Notes under the pieces: model-generated
Databases searched by the model: none
What the model was told of the DNA's origin: nothing
Seen by the model: only the letters and a program-made list of their open reading frames with translations
Assembly (NCBI GenBank): GCA_017538465.1
Contig: JAFYIW010000146.1
Location: 1-6,355 of the forward strand
Origin: Victivallales bacterium
GTDB taxonomy: Bacteria; Verrucomicrobiota; Lentisphaeria; Oligosphaerales; Oligosphaeraceae
DNA: 6,355 bases
Direction of reading: 5' to 3'
Part shown: positions 1 to 6,208 of the stretch, in pieces
Numbering within the stretch: position 1 is the stretch's first letter
Layout of the letters: the number at the start of each line of letters is the position of its first letter
Made by a program: the position numbers and the translations under genes

Positions 1-800
1 CTGCGGGGCTGGTCTTGATCATCCTTTTCTATCCCGCTTTCCAACATCGCGGCGGGCAGCTCAAGGCAAGCGACTGGTTGGCTTTTCTGGCCAATGGCCT
101 GACCTGCGTCACCATTTCCATCTCCCTATACCAGTTCGCCTTGCCCCATTTCCACAACGCCTTTGCGGCCGCCGTGGTCTTCAGCTCCAACGCACTGTTC
201 ACCATCATCTTCGCCCGCTTCATCAACGGCGAGCCATGGAATGCGAAGAAGTGGCTGGCGATGGCGATGGGCATCGGCGGCATTCTCTGCTTCTTCTTCG
301 AGGACGGGCAGCCGGGCAAGACCATCTGCCTGGGATTGGCCCTGATGGGCGGCGCCGCGCTGATGTTCGCCCTTAGCGTCTGCATCACCCGCCGCATTGT
401 CCGGCGCTATGGCGCGGGACTGCTCATGGGCTTCTCCTCGCTCATCGGCTCAATGCTGGTCATCCCGCTGGCCTTCTGGAAATACCAGCCGGGGGAACTG
501 GCCTCCTGCCGCGTCGGCCTGCGGGAGCTGATTTTCGTCATCGGCGTCGGAACCATCCTGGGATACACGCTCTACTATGGCGCCATGAAGTACATTTCCG
601 CCTATCTGGCCTCCATGACCTTTCTGCTCAAGCCCATTTTCGCCTGTCTGCTGGCATGTTGGCTGGGCAGTGAAAGGATGAACTGGTGGACCATTGCGGG
701 GACGGTCATCATTGTCTGCTCCCTCGTCGTCACCAGTCTCCCCGCCCGTCATCCGGCCCCTGTCCCGACGGCCCAGGACGCCACCCCCACGGCAAAATGA
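1..800 (+). CDS. EamA/DMT-family transporter, 5'-truncated
   Basis: This is the 3' part of an integral membrane transporter of the drug/metabolite transporter superfamily (two EamA repeats, usually 10 TM helices and about 290-300 residues). The frame is open from base 3 to the TGA at 798-800, giving 265 visible codons. The TTG at 15 is an in-frame codon inside what looks like TM2, so I treat the gene as starting upstream, with TM1 and part of TM2 missing. The first repeat ends with the typical pattern of a hydrophobic helix, a polar 'NGEPWNAKKW' loop and a glycine-rich helix. The second repeat is complete and contains 'LYYGAMKYISAYLASMTFLL', a classic EamA signature, followed by the conserved Gly-Ser-Glu-Arg loop. 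The tail after the last helix is Pro/Thr/Ala-rich and probably cytoplasmic. The substrate cannot be deduced; amino acids, nucleosides and other metabolites are all known for the superfamily. The stop overlaps the start of the next gene, so the two are probably translationally coupled. Confidence 0.9.
   Translation, partial: AGLVLIILFYPAFQHRGGQLKASDWLAFLANGLTCVTISISLYQFALPHFHNAFAAAVVFSSNALFTIIFARFINGEPWNAKKWLAMAMGIGGILCFFFEDGQPGKTICLGLALMGGAALMFALSVCITRRIVRRYGAGLLMGFSSLIGSMLVIPLAFWKYQPGELASCRVGLRELIFVIGVGTILGYTLYYGAMKYISAYLASMTFLLKPIFACLLACWLGSERMNWWTIAGTVIIVCSLVVTSLPARHPAPVPTAQDATPTAK
797..800 (+). promoter_or_regulatory. ATGA stop/start overlap (translational coupling)
   Basis: The TGA of the transporter (798-800) overlaps the ATG of the PNP-like gene (797-799). 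No Shine-Dalgarno-like purine run precedes this ATG, so initiation probably depends on ribosomes finishing the transporter. The overlap decides the start codon chosen for the downstream gene. Confidence 0.75.
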
Positions 801-1795
801 CGCTCACCCACCACAATTTCACCACGGCGGCACGCCGGGAGGCGGAGGCCCTCTCCGAGACTTTCGCGGAATGGGAGAGTCCGCGGTATTTTCTCCGCTT
901 CGACGGCGGCTTCGACCTTACAGGGCTTTTTGACGAGGAGCCGCAGCAACGGGAACTCCTTCCGCACCCCGCGCTGCCGGACTGGCCAAATGCCGACAAC
1001 GAGCCGCCGCTGCTGCTCTACGGACACTGCGGCGGCGTCCCCGTCCTGGCCCATGCCGGCGGATGGCGGACGGCGGACGGCCATGGAGTGCTGCCCGCGC
1101 TCTTCCCGGCGGCGGTCGCCCATGCCGCCGGCGCGCGAAACGCCATCTTCTTCGACTGCGCACTGAGCCTGAATCCCGACCTCAAGGCCGGGCGCTGGGC
1201 GATGCTCACGGATTTCATCAACGGGTACGCCTTCTCGCCGCTGGACGGGCTGCATCGCGACCTGGAACGACCGTTCCCGAACCTCTCCGAGGCGCTTTCG
1301 CAGTTTCAGAATTCCGAAATCATCAACGCCCTCGGGGCCATGGGCGAGACCCCGATGCTGTGCACCTACCTGGGACGCCCCGGTTTCCATCTCGCCACGC
1401 CCGCCGAGGCGGCAGTGGCCCACGCGCAGGGAGCGGACCTCGTGGGGCATGACCTCGTGCTGCAGCTCATCTTCGCGTCCGCGATGGCCTTCCGCACTTC
1501 CGGCATGGTGTTGGCGGGCGCCCAATTCCTGCCCGGAGCGGATGTCAGCCGCCTGACTCGACAGGATTTCCAAGAGGCCGCGAAATTCCGCTCGCGGCAA
1601 CTCATGCGCACGCTGCGGCAGGCCATCGCCGAACTCGAACGCCCTTCGCCCGAGGAGACGGCGGCATTGAAGAATTCCCCGTCCCCGGACGCCAATGCCG
1701 ACGAGCCGCCCGACGCCGACGAGGCGATCTACCAGAGCATCCGGCGTGCCGCCACCCGCACCTCACCGCTTTCCGCCTTCCTGAAACGCCAGTAA
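797..1795 (+). CDS. Divergent purine nucleoside phosphorylase-fold protein, probable pseudoenzyme
   Basis: This 332-residue protein has no signal peptide and is probably cytoplasmic. I recognise the trimeric PNP/MTAP fold (nucleoside phosphorylase-I) from motifs in the right order: 'FDCALSLNPDLKAGRW' (119-134) matches the family TNAAGGLNP..GD segment, 'LTDFING' (137-143) matches the RDHIN segment, 'PLDGLHRDLERPFPNLSEA' (148-166) matches PLxGPNDERFGxRFP, and 'TPAEAAVAHAQGADLVG' (201-217) matches the AExRxxxxLGADAVG helix. The catalytic positions, however, are changed: the GSGL phosphate loop reads DGGF (36-39), GRFHxYEG reads GGWRTADG (88-95), the TNAAG Asn/Ala are Asp/Cys, the PSFET Glu is not retained, MSTxPE reads HDLVLQ (218-223), and the SLITN Asn is lost. 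An extra C-terminal tail (about 281-332) is Pro/Asp-rich and ends in a basic segment. I chose the ATG at 797 because it overlaps the upstream TGA (ATGA) and homology begins after it; the longer in-frame extension to 686 lies inside the transporter gene. The fold is fairly sure. Loss of activity is inferred, and the actual role is unknown. Confidence 0.78.
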   Translation: MTLTHHNFTTAARREAEALSETFAEWESPRYFLRFDGGFDLTGLFDEEPQQRELLPHPALPDWPNADNEPPLLLYGHCGGVPVLAHAGGWRTADGHGVLPALFPAAVAHAAGARNAIFFDCALSLNPDLKAGRWAMLTDFINGYAFSPLDGLHRDLERPFPNLSEALSQFQNSEIINALGAMGETPMLCTYLGRPGFHLATPAEAAVAHAQGADLVGHDLVLQLIFASAMAFRTSGMVLAGAQFLPGADVSRLTRQDFQEAAKFRSRQLMRTLRQAIAELERPSPEETAALKNSPSPDANADEPPDADEAIYQSIRRAATRTSPLSAFLKRQ

Positions 1796-1837
1796 GCCGC
1801 TTCCTTGAAAGAGGAATCCATTCCCATTTGTCTTGCC

Positions 1838-4354
1838 ATGCAGAATACGCTTCGCTTCTTCATCGTGGCCTTCACCCTGCTTTGCCTCGCCTTGCCTCTG
1901 CGCGCCGCGCCTACGGACCCGGTCCGGCGCATTTGGCTGGGCGGCTATGAGGCCATGACGCTGGCCGAGCAAGAGGAGAAGGACCACTCCGACCTGGCCG
2001 CGCTCCGCCATTACGAGCAGGCCCTGGAGGTTTTCGAAAAAATCCATCATGACTATCCGGAATGGAATTCCTCCATCATCAATTACCGAATCGAGTATTG
2101 CCAAAACAAAATCGCGGCCATCAAGGAACAGAACCGCCAAAACACCGCCTTCCTTTCCCGGGAGGAGCTGGTCGCCCAGCTGGCCTCCGCCAACGCCGGA
2201 CTCCAAAGCGTCCGTGAACAGCTGGCGGCGCAGGAAACCCAACTGCGCGAAATGCGCGAACAGCTGCGGCTTGCGCGGGCCGAAGCCGCCGCCCAGACCG
2301 CCAACGAGGAAAACATCCGCATTCTGCGCGGAGACCGCGAAGTCCTCACCGCACAGGTGCAGCGCCTCACCGCCGAACTCGCCGCCGCCCAGGAGGACCT
2401 GCGCAAAAACGAGGCCGCCGCGCAAAGCCGCGCCGAGGCACAGGAACTCGAAAGGCAGCTCACCGCCACGCGAACCGAATTGGAGCAGACGGGACGGCTC
2501 CTTGAACAGACCGCCGCCGCCCGCGACGCATTGCTCCAGCAGACGCAGCGCGAAGCGCAATGGCATGCCATGGCCACCGAGCAAATCGACGCCCTGCGCG
2601 CCCAGTTGGCGACCTCGCAGCAGCAGGCCCTGGATTTCCAGCAGCAGGCCCAGACGCTCCGGCAGCAGACCCAGACGCTCCGGCAGCAGGCCCAGACGCT
2701 CCAGCAGCAGGTCGCGGATCTGCAGCAGACGCTCCAGCGTCAGAAAAACGACCCGAAGCTCATGGCCGCCATTTCAGACGAGCAGGCCGCCTCAGAACAG
2801 CTGCGGGCCAAGCTCAGCACCGTTGAAAGCGAGCTGCAAGGCGCCCAGATGGAAGTGCTGAATCTCCGGCGACGTCTCGCGCAGACGGAGGAGACCGCCG
2901 CCGCCCAGCTGCAGGAGTTGACCGACTTGCGCCGGAAAAACGTAGCCGCCAGCCTGGCCTACAACGAGCAGCTCCAGACCGCGGAGGCCACGCAGCTCCA
3001 GAATCAGCAGCTCGCCGCCCGCGCCCTGGAGCTCCAGCAGACCGTGGATTCCCAGCGCGAACTTCTGGGAAAAATGGAGTCCACCGCCACCCGCAACGAA
3101 CAGCTCGCCAAGGCCGCGGAGGACAAGGCCAGGGCCACCGAGGACAGGGCCAGGGCCGCGGAGGACAGGACCAGGGCCGCGGAGGACAGGGCCAGGGCCG
3201 CGGAGGACAAACGGCAGGCCGCGGAGGCCAGAATCCTGACGCTTCAAGGCCAATTGGACGCGGCCACCAAAGCCAGCGAAGGCATCAGCGCCAACGCCCA
3301 GGATGCCGAGGCCGAACTGCACCGCTGCCAGGCCGACCTCGCCGCGCTGCGGGAAAAGGACGAGCAGAGCCGCCAGGCCTTGGCCGACGCCCAGGCTTCC
3401 ATTCAGGCGCAGCAGGAGCGCATTGATGAACTGATGCAGAGCACCCAGACGGAAGAAGCGGTGAAGGCCGCCGAACGAGTCTGGATGGCGCAGCTTCAGG
3501 AACTGCGTGGCCAGCTGGAGGAATCCACCCGCAAACAGCATGAACTGGAAATCGCGCTGATCCGACGGGAAAACGAAAAGAACGCCCTCGCGGAGGCGCT
3601 GCGCGAACAGGAGGCCGCCGCCACCGCCGCAGCCGCAGCCGCCGGCGACCCGCCTCGGGAACAGGAACCACAGGCTCCCCCGGTCGAGACGGTCGCCTCC
3701 CAGCCCGCCACTCTGCTCTCGCGTCAGGACGCCATCATTCTGCGCGCCTATCTGCGCCAGGGCGTCGATGCCGAACGCGCCGGCAAGAAGGAATCCGCGC
3801 AATGGAATTACGAGCAGGCGCTGGCGATCCAGCCCGAGAATCCCACCGCCCTCAAACGCCTCGGGGTATTGGCATACAGCCGCAATGACTTCGCCGAGGC
3901 GTCCAAGTATCTCACTTCGGCATTCCGGCTGAATCCCGATGACCATGACATCCTTTTGGCTTTAGGCTTCACCATGCTTCAACTCAACCAGCCGCAATGG
4001 GCGCTGGCCTATCTCGCCCGCGCGGTCGCCCTGAAGCCACAGGACTTCCAGACCGCCAAACTCTTCGGCAACGCCCTGAGCGTTCTGCAATGGCGGGAGG
4101 CCGCCATCCGACAGCTCACCCGCACCCTGGAAATGAACCCCGCAGACGGCGAGACCGCCATGACGCTGGCGATGCTCCAGATGACGCTGGCCTCCGAAAC
4201 GGAGGTGGCGGCGCAGCGCGACCCCGTATATCAGGAAGCGTTGAAACGACTGGCGGCCGCTCAGCGCAAAAAGGCGCTGGAGTGGTATCGCCAAGCCATC
4301 GCCAATGGTGCCCAGGCGGACCCGTTGCTGGAAGCGGATCTCCGACGTGAATAA
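1838..4354 (+). CDS. Exported coiled-coil protein with C-terminal TPR array
   Basis: This 838-residue protein probably acts as a scaffold in the periplasm or cell envelope. A Sec-type signal peptide (1-24; hydrophobic FFIVAFTLLCLALPL, then RAA before Pro25) is followed by a helical TPR-like module (about 27-95, with 'HYEQALEVFEKIHHDYPEW'). Next come roughly 500 residues of Gln/Glu/Ala/Arg-rich heptad coiled coil (about 98-592), an Ala/Pro hinge (about 593-630), and four canonical 34-residue TPRs (635-668, 669-702, 703-736, 737-770) plus a longer degenerate fifth. The TPRs show the usual W/L-G-Y-A-F-A-P positions and end at NP/KP turns. The coiled coil contains two tandem heptad blocks, at 269-296 and 427-461. 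The frame can extend to a TTG at 1805, but I prefer the ATG at 1838 because it directly precedes the signal peptide. A purine-rich stretch (1806-1815) lies too far upstream to be a normal ribosome binding site. The gene ends in tandem stops (TAA TAG). The partner is unknown; TPRs suggest protein binding. The N-terminal module resembles proteins I recall from Lentisphaerae/Verrucomicrobiota. Confidence 0.88.
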   Translation: MQNTLRFFIVAFTLLCLALPLRAAPTDPVRRIWLGGYEAMTLAEQEEKDHSDLAALRHYEQALEVFEKIHHDYPEWNSSIINYRIEYCQNKIAAIKEQNRQNTAFLSREELVAQLASANAGLQSVREQLAAQETQLREMREQLRLARAEAAAQTANEENIRILRGDREVLTAQVQRLTAELAAAQEDLRKNEAAAQSRAEAQELERQLTATRTELEQTGRLLEQTAAARDALLQQTQREAQWHAMATEQIDALRAQLATSQQQALDFQQQAQTLRQQTQTLRQQAQTLQQQVADLQQTLQRQKNDPKLMAAISDEQAASEQLRAKLSTVESELQGAQMEVLNLRRRLAQTEETAAAQLQELTDLRRKNVAASLAYNEQLQTAEATQLQNQQLAARALELQQTVDSQRELLGKMESTATRNEQLAKAAEDKARATEDRARAAEDRTRAAEDRARAAEDKRQAAEARILTLQGQLDAATKASEGISANAQDAEAELHRCQADLAALREKDEQSRQALADAQASIQAQQERIDELMQSTQTEEAVKAAERVWMAQLQELRGQLEESTRKQHELEIALIRRENEKNALAEALREQEAAATAAAAAAGDPPREQEPQAPPVETVASQPATLLSRQDAIILRAYLRQGVDAERAGKKESAQWNYEQALAIQPENPTALKRLGVLAYSRNDFAEASKYLTSAFRLNPDDHDILLALGFTMLQLNQPQWALAYLARAVALKPQDFQTAKLFGNALSVLQWREAAIRQLTRTLEMNPADGETAMTLAMLQMTLASETEVAAQRDPVYQEALKRLAAAQRKKALEWYRQAIANGAQADPLLEADLRRE
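2642..2725 (+). repeat. 21-bp tandem repeat encoding QQxQTLR heptads
   Basis: Four consecutive 21-base units start at 2642, 2663, 2684 and 2705. The first three encode QQAQTLR, QQTQTLR and QQAQTLQ and differ at only a few bases. The fourth (QQVADLQ) has diverged. One unit equals one coiled-coil heptad, so copy number could change without a frameshift or a change in helical register. Confidence 0.9.
3116..3220 (+). repeat. 21-bp tandem repeat encoding AEDRARA heptads
   Basis: Five consecutive 21-base units start at 3116, 3137, 3158, 3179 and 3200, close to gcggaggacagggccagggc plus c. They encode AEDKARA, TEDRARA, AEDRTRA, AEDRARA and AEDKRQA (residues 427-461). Unit-to-unit differences are one to a few bases in the first four copies, and the fifth is degenerate. 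The alternating acidic and basic residues suit a highly charged coiled coil or a single alpha-helix. Confidence 0.92.
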
Positions 4355-4372
4355 TAGTCCCACTTGTTAATT

Positions 4373-5440
4373 ATGAGTAAAATCTGCCATGTTTTTTTCG
4401 TCTTTATGACAACCATGGTGCTTTGCGCCATGGATGAGGCAATTTCAAAATACTACGACCTGGCCAAGCAGTTCGAGGTGCATGAAATGGCCGCCCCCCC
4501 AAAGTGGGCCTTGCGGGAAGAACCTCCGCTTTTCCAAATCGCCTGGCTTACCGACCAGCATATCACGGATGTCGATTCCACCAAAATCAGCCACGACGCG
4601 CTTGCGTATGTCCGCGACGTCGTCCGGCCGGCCGCCGTGGTCATCACGGGCGACAACATCGGCACCAGCCCAAAAGGGTTCAAAAACGCCACCCCTACGC
4701 TCCAACGCCAGAGGGATTTTCGGGACATGCTGAAAAAGTCCCTCGGCGAGACGCCCTGCTGGGTCATCCCAGGCGACAATTGGCCCAAGGACTTCGAGAA
4801 GGTCTTCGGCGCCACTCACTACAGCTTCGACTTCGGAGGATTCCATTTCATCTTCAACTCCGTGGATGCCACCGGTCAATCGAATGGCTGTTCCCGATTT
4901 GGCGAAGAAACCTGGAAATGGCTTCAAGCCGATCTGGCCGCACATCCCGGCCAGCCCACAATCTACCTTCAGCACGAGCCTTGTCTTCCGCCATCCTTCC
5001 TGGACGCCCCGAAACTCTCCGAACTCTTCAGCAAGACGCCCCAGCTTCTGCTCGCCCTTGCGGGCCATCTTCATCTCGACCTGGAATTCCGTTCGCAACA
5101 CTGGACCCAATGGGACGGCCCTTCGGTGGGCCGCAGCCACCGCCCTGGCTTCAAGGTGCTTTCCTTCTACCCAGACCAGATTGTCGCCACCAGCATCGAA
5201 TGGGATTCCGCAAACCGGCATTTTCGTCCCGTGAACAAATTCCAGCGTGTACAAATCCCCAAAGCCTTGCGCGGCGGCCTGCATCGACCAGAACCCGGCG
5301 AGACCCGAAACGGATACTGCGAATTGCCGCCAGCCCCTCTGGAAAATGACCCCAGGCTGGACGAGCTGGCGCACACCGTCATGGAAAACGTCAAAGCTTT
5401 TGGTGTACGCTACACCCTTCGCAAGGTCATCCAAGAATAA
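4373..5440 (+). CDS. Exported calcineurin-like metallophosphoesterase
   Basis: This 355-residue protein is predicted to be exported: residues 1-19 form a signal peptide (basic start, hydrophobic VFFVFMTTMVL, cleavage near Ala19). The mature part is a metallophosphoesterase domain, from a family that hydrolyses phosphomono- or phosphodiesters with two metal ions. Its motifs are in order: D61-x-H63, G93-D94-N95, G134-D135-N136-W137 where GNH(D/E) is expected, H201 in 'LQHEP', and G231-H232-L233-H234 (GHxH). Most metal ligands are therefore present, but the usual metal-binding Asn and catalytic His of the third motif read Asp and Asn. A C-terminal extension (about 245-355) follows. The substrate cannot be assigned; CpdA/Icc-like phosphodiesterases are only a general comparison. 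I chose the ATG at 4373 over the in-frame TTG at 4364; neither has a clear ribosome binding site. The gene begins 18 bases after the coiled-coil gene and ends 11 bases before the EIIA gene. Cys18 does not sit in a good lipobox. Confidence 0.87.
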   Translation: MSKICHVFFVFMTTMVLCAMDEAISKYYDLAKQFEVHEMAAPPKWALREEPPLFQIAWLTDQHITDVDSTKISHDALAYVRDVVRPAAVVITGDNIGTSPKGFKNATPTLQRQRDFRDMLKKSLGETPCWVIPGDNWPKDFEKVFGATHYSFDFGGFHFIFNSVDATGQSNGCSRFGEETWKWLQADLAAHPGQPTIYLQHEPCLPPSFLDAPKLSELFSKTPQLLLALAGHLHLDLEFRSQHWTQWDGPSVGRSHRPGFKVLSFYPDQIVATSIEWDSANRHFRPVNKFQRVQIPKALRGGLHRPEPGETRNGYCELPPAPLENDPRLDELAHTVMENVKAFGVRYTLRKVIQE

Positions 5441-5442
5441 GG
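5439..5442 (+). promoter_or_regulatory. Weak Shine-Dalgarno for the HTH-EIIA gene
   Basis: AAGG overlaps the TAA stop of the phosphoesterase gene and lies 9 bases before the ATG at 5452. It is the only start in the window with a plausibly placed Shine-Dalgarno core, and it is short. Confidence 0.35.
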
Positions 5443-5451
5443 CATTTCGTC

Positions 5452-6123
5452 ATGGCAGTGACGCTACTCAATCTCCATGCCGCCGCGCAGTTCCTGCAAA
5501 TGGACGAAAAGGAATTGCGCGCCATGGCCATGGCCGGCGAGCTGCCCTGCGTGCAGCAGGGCCTCCGACTGATGTTCGACCGGGAGGAGCTGGACAACTG
5601 GTACACCAATCGGCTGCTCCACCATCTCCCCCTGAAGCAGCTCGCCCGCCCAGCCCAGCAGGAAGTCCCCCGCCTGGCGGACTTCTGCCGTCTGGAGACC
5701 ATGGAGGCCGCCCTGCAAGGCCGCACCAAACCCGCCGTCCTGAAGGCCCTCGCCGCCTTGGCCGAGCGCTCCGGGCTGCTCTATGACCCCGCGGAGTTTC
5801 TCGAGAACCTCCGCAAGCGCGAGGAGATCGCCTCGACGGCCATGGCCGAGGGCGTCGCGCTGGTCCATCCGGAAAACCGCGACGAGTATCTCTGCGAGGC
5901 GCCCTTCATCTGCATTGCCAAGGCGCAGACGCCGGTCTTCTTCGGCGAGGAGAATGGCGGCGTCACCGACCTCTTCTTCGTGATCGCGGGGCCGGACAGC
6001 GAACTCCACCTGCGGTTGCTGGCCCAAATCTGCCAGCTCATCTCCTCCACGCCATTGCTGGAGACGCTCCGCGCGGCGACGACGCCAGAGGAAATGCTCG
6101 CGGCCGTCCAGGGCATCCCATAG
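5452..6123 (+). CDS. HTH-PTS EIIA fusion regulator (PtsN-like)
   Basis: This 223-residue cytoplasmic protein has two domains. Residues 4-56 form an excisionase/MerR-type helix-turn-helix: 'LNLHAAAQFLQMDEKELRAM', then AGELPCVQQGLRLMFDREEL with its small wing, matching the family pattern of EAAxxL..xxx..GxLPxxxxGxxxxxxxxxLxxW. Residues about 85-220 form a mannitol/fructose/nitrogen-type EIIA domain: 'LQGRTKPAVLKALAALAERS', 'LRKREEIASTAMAEGVALVH', 'PVFFGEENGGVTDLFFVIAG' and 'HLRLLAQICQLI' line up with PtsN. His139 matches the phosphorylated His of PtsN (His73 in E. coli), but the motif reads ALVHP rather than AIPHG. His186 matches the second conserved active-site His. EIIA domains accept phosphate from HPr or NPr, so a phosphorylation-controlled DNA-binding regulator is likely; the target is unknown. 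No other PTS gene lies in the window. The ATG at 5452 follows an AAGG at 5439-5442 with a 9-base spacer. Confidence 0.88.
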   Translation: MAVTLLNLHAAAQFLQMDEKELRAMAMAGELPCVQQGLRLMFDREELDNWYTNRLLHHLPLKQLARPAQQEVPRLADFCRLETMEAALQGRTKPAVLKALAALAERSGLLYDPAEFLENLRKREEIASTAMAEGVALVHPENRDEYLCEAPFICIAKAQTPVFFGEENGGVTDLFFVIAGPDSELHLRLLAQICQLISSTPLLETLRAATTPEEMLAAVQGIP

Positions 6124-6208
6124 TTCATAGTGCGTGCGCAGTCTTGGCTTTATAGGATATATTATTTCGTTTTCTCATTTCCTTAGATCGACTCTGAATT
6201 CCTGAACC
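6124..6208 (+). promoter_or_regulatory. AT-rich leader, possible glyS promoter
   Basis: This 85-base gap is the largest in the window and is far richer in A/T than the coding sequence, especially 6150-6185. It contains TATATT at 6158-6163, a good -10 match, with TGCGCA 17 bases upstream (6135-6140) as a poor -35 match (3 of 6). I see no hairpin followed by a T-run that would end the upstream operon, no T-box-like stem structure, and no Shine-Dalgarno before the ATG at 6209. A separate promoter for glyS is plausible but unproven. Confidence 0.35.

Noticed and set aside
686..796. N-terminal extension of the PNP-like frame
   Set aside because: It lies wholly inside the transporter coding sequence, its translation is His/Pro-rich and unlike the family, and the ATGA at 797 is a better start.
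749..1600. Minus-strand open frame (283 codons) opposite the PNP-like gene
   Set aside because: Its translation is Arg/Gly-rich with no motif, and the opposite strand shows family-level similarity.
1805..1837. Extended TTG start for the coiled-coil protein
   Set aside because: It would put 11 extra residues before the signal peptide, with no ribosome binding site; the ATG at 1838 gives a normal signal sequence.
3116..3220. Possible CRISPR array or iteron-like repeat
   Set aside because: The units are contiguous with no spacers, stay in frame and encode heptads inside a coding sequence.
2792..3946. Long minus-strand open frame (384 codons) opposite the coiled-coil gene
   Set aside because: It mirrors the repetitive, GC-rich heptad codons and gives a low-complexity Gly/Leu-rich translation with no recognisable domain. 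The + strand frame has clear signal peptide and TPR evidence.
4415..4432. Lipobox at Cys18 of the phosphoesterase
   Set aside because: The residues before the Cys are Met-Val-Leu; position -1 should be Gly, Ala or Ser, so lipoprotein processing is unlikely.
4445..5434. Minus-strand open frame (329 codons) opposite the phosphoesterase
   Set aside because: It lacks any recognisable motif, while the + frame carries ordered metallophosphoesterase motifs. Long antisense frames are expected at this GC content.
6124..6208. T-box or other riboswitch controlling glyS
   Set aside because: The gap is only 85 bases, too short for a full T-box leader, and no T-box sequence or strong terminator stem is visible.
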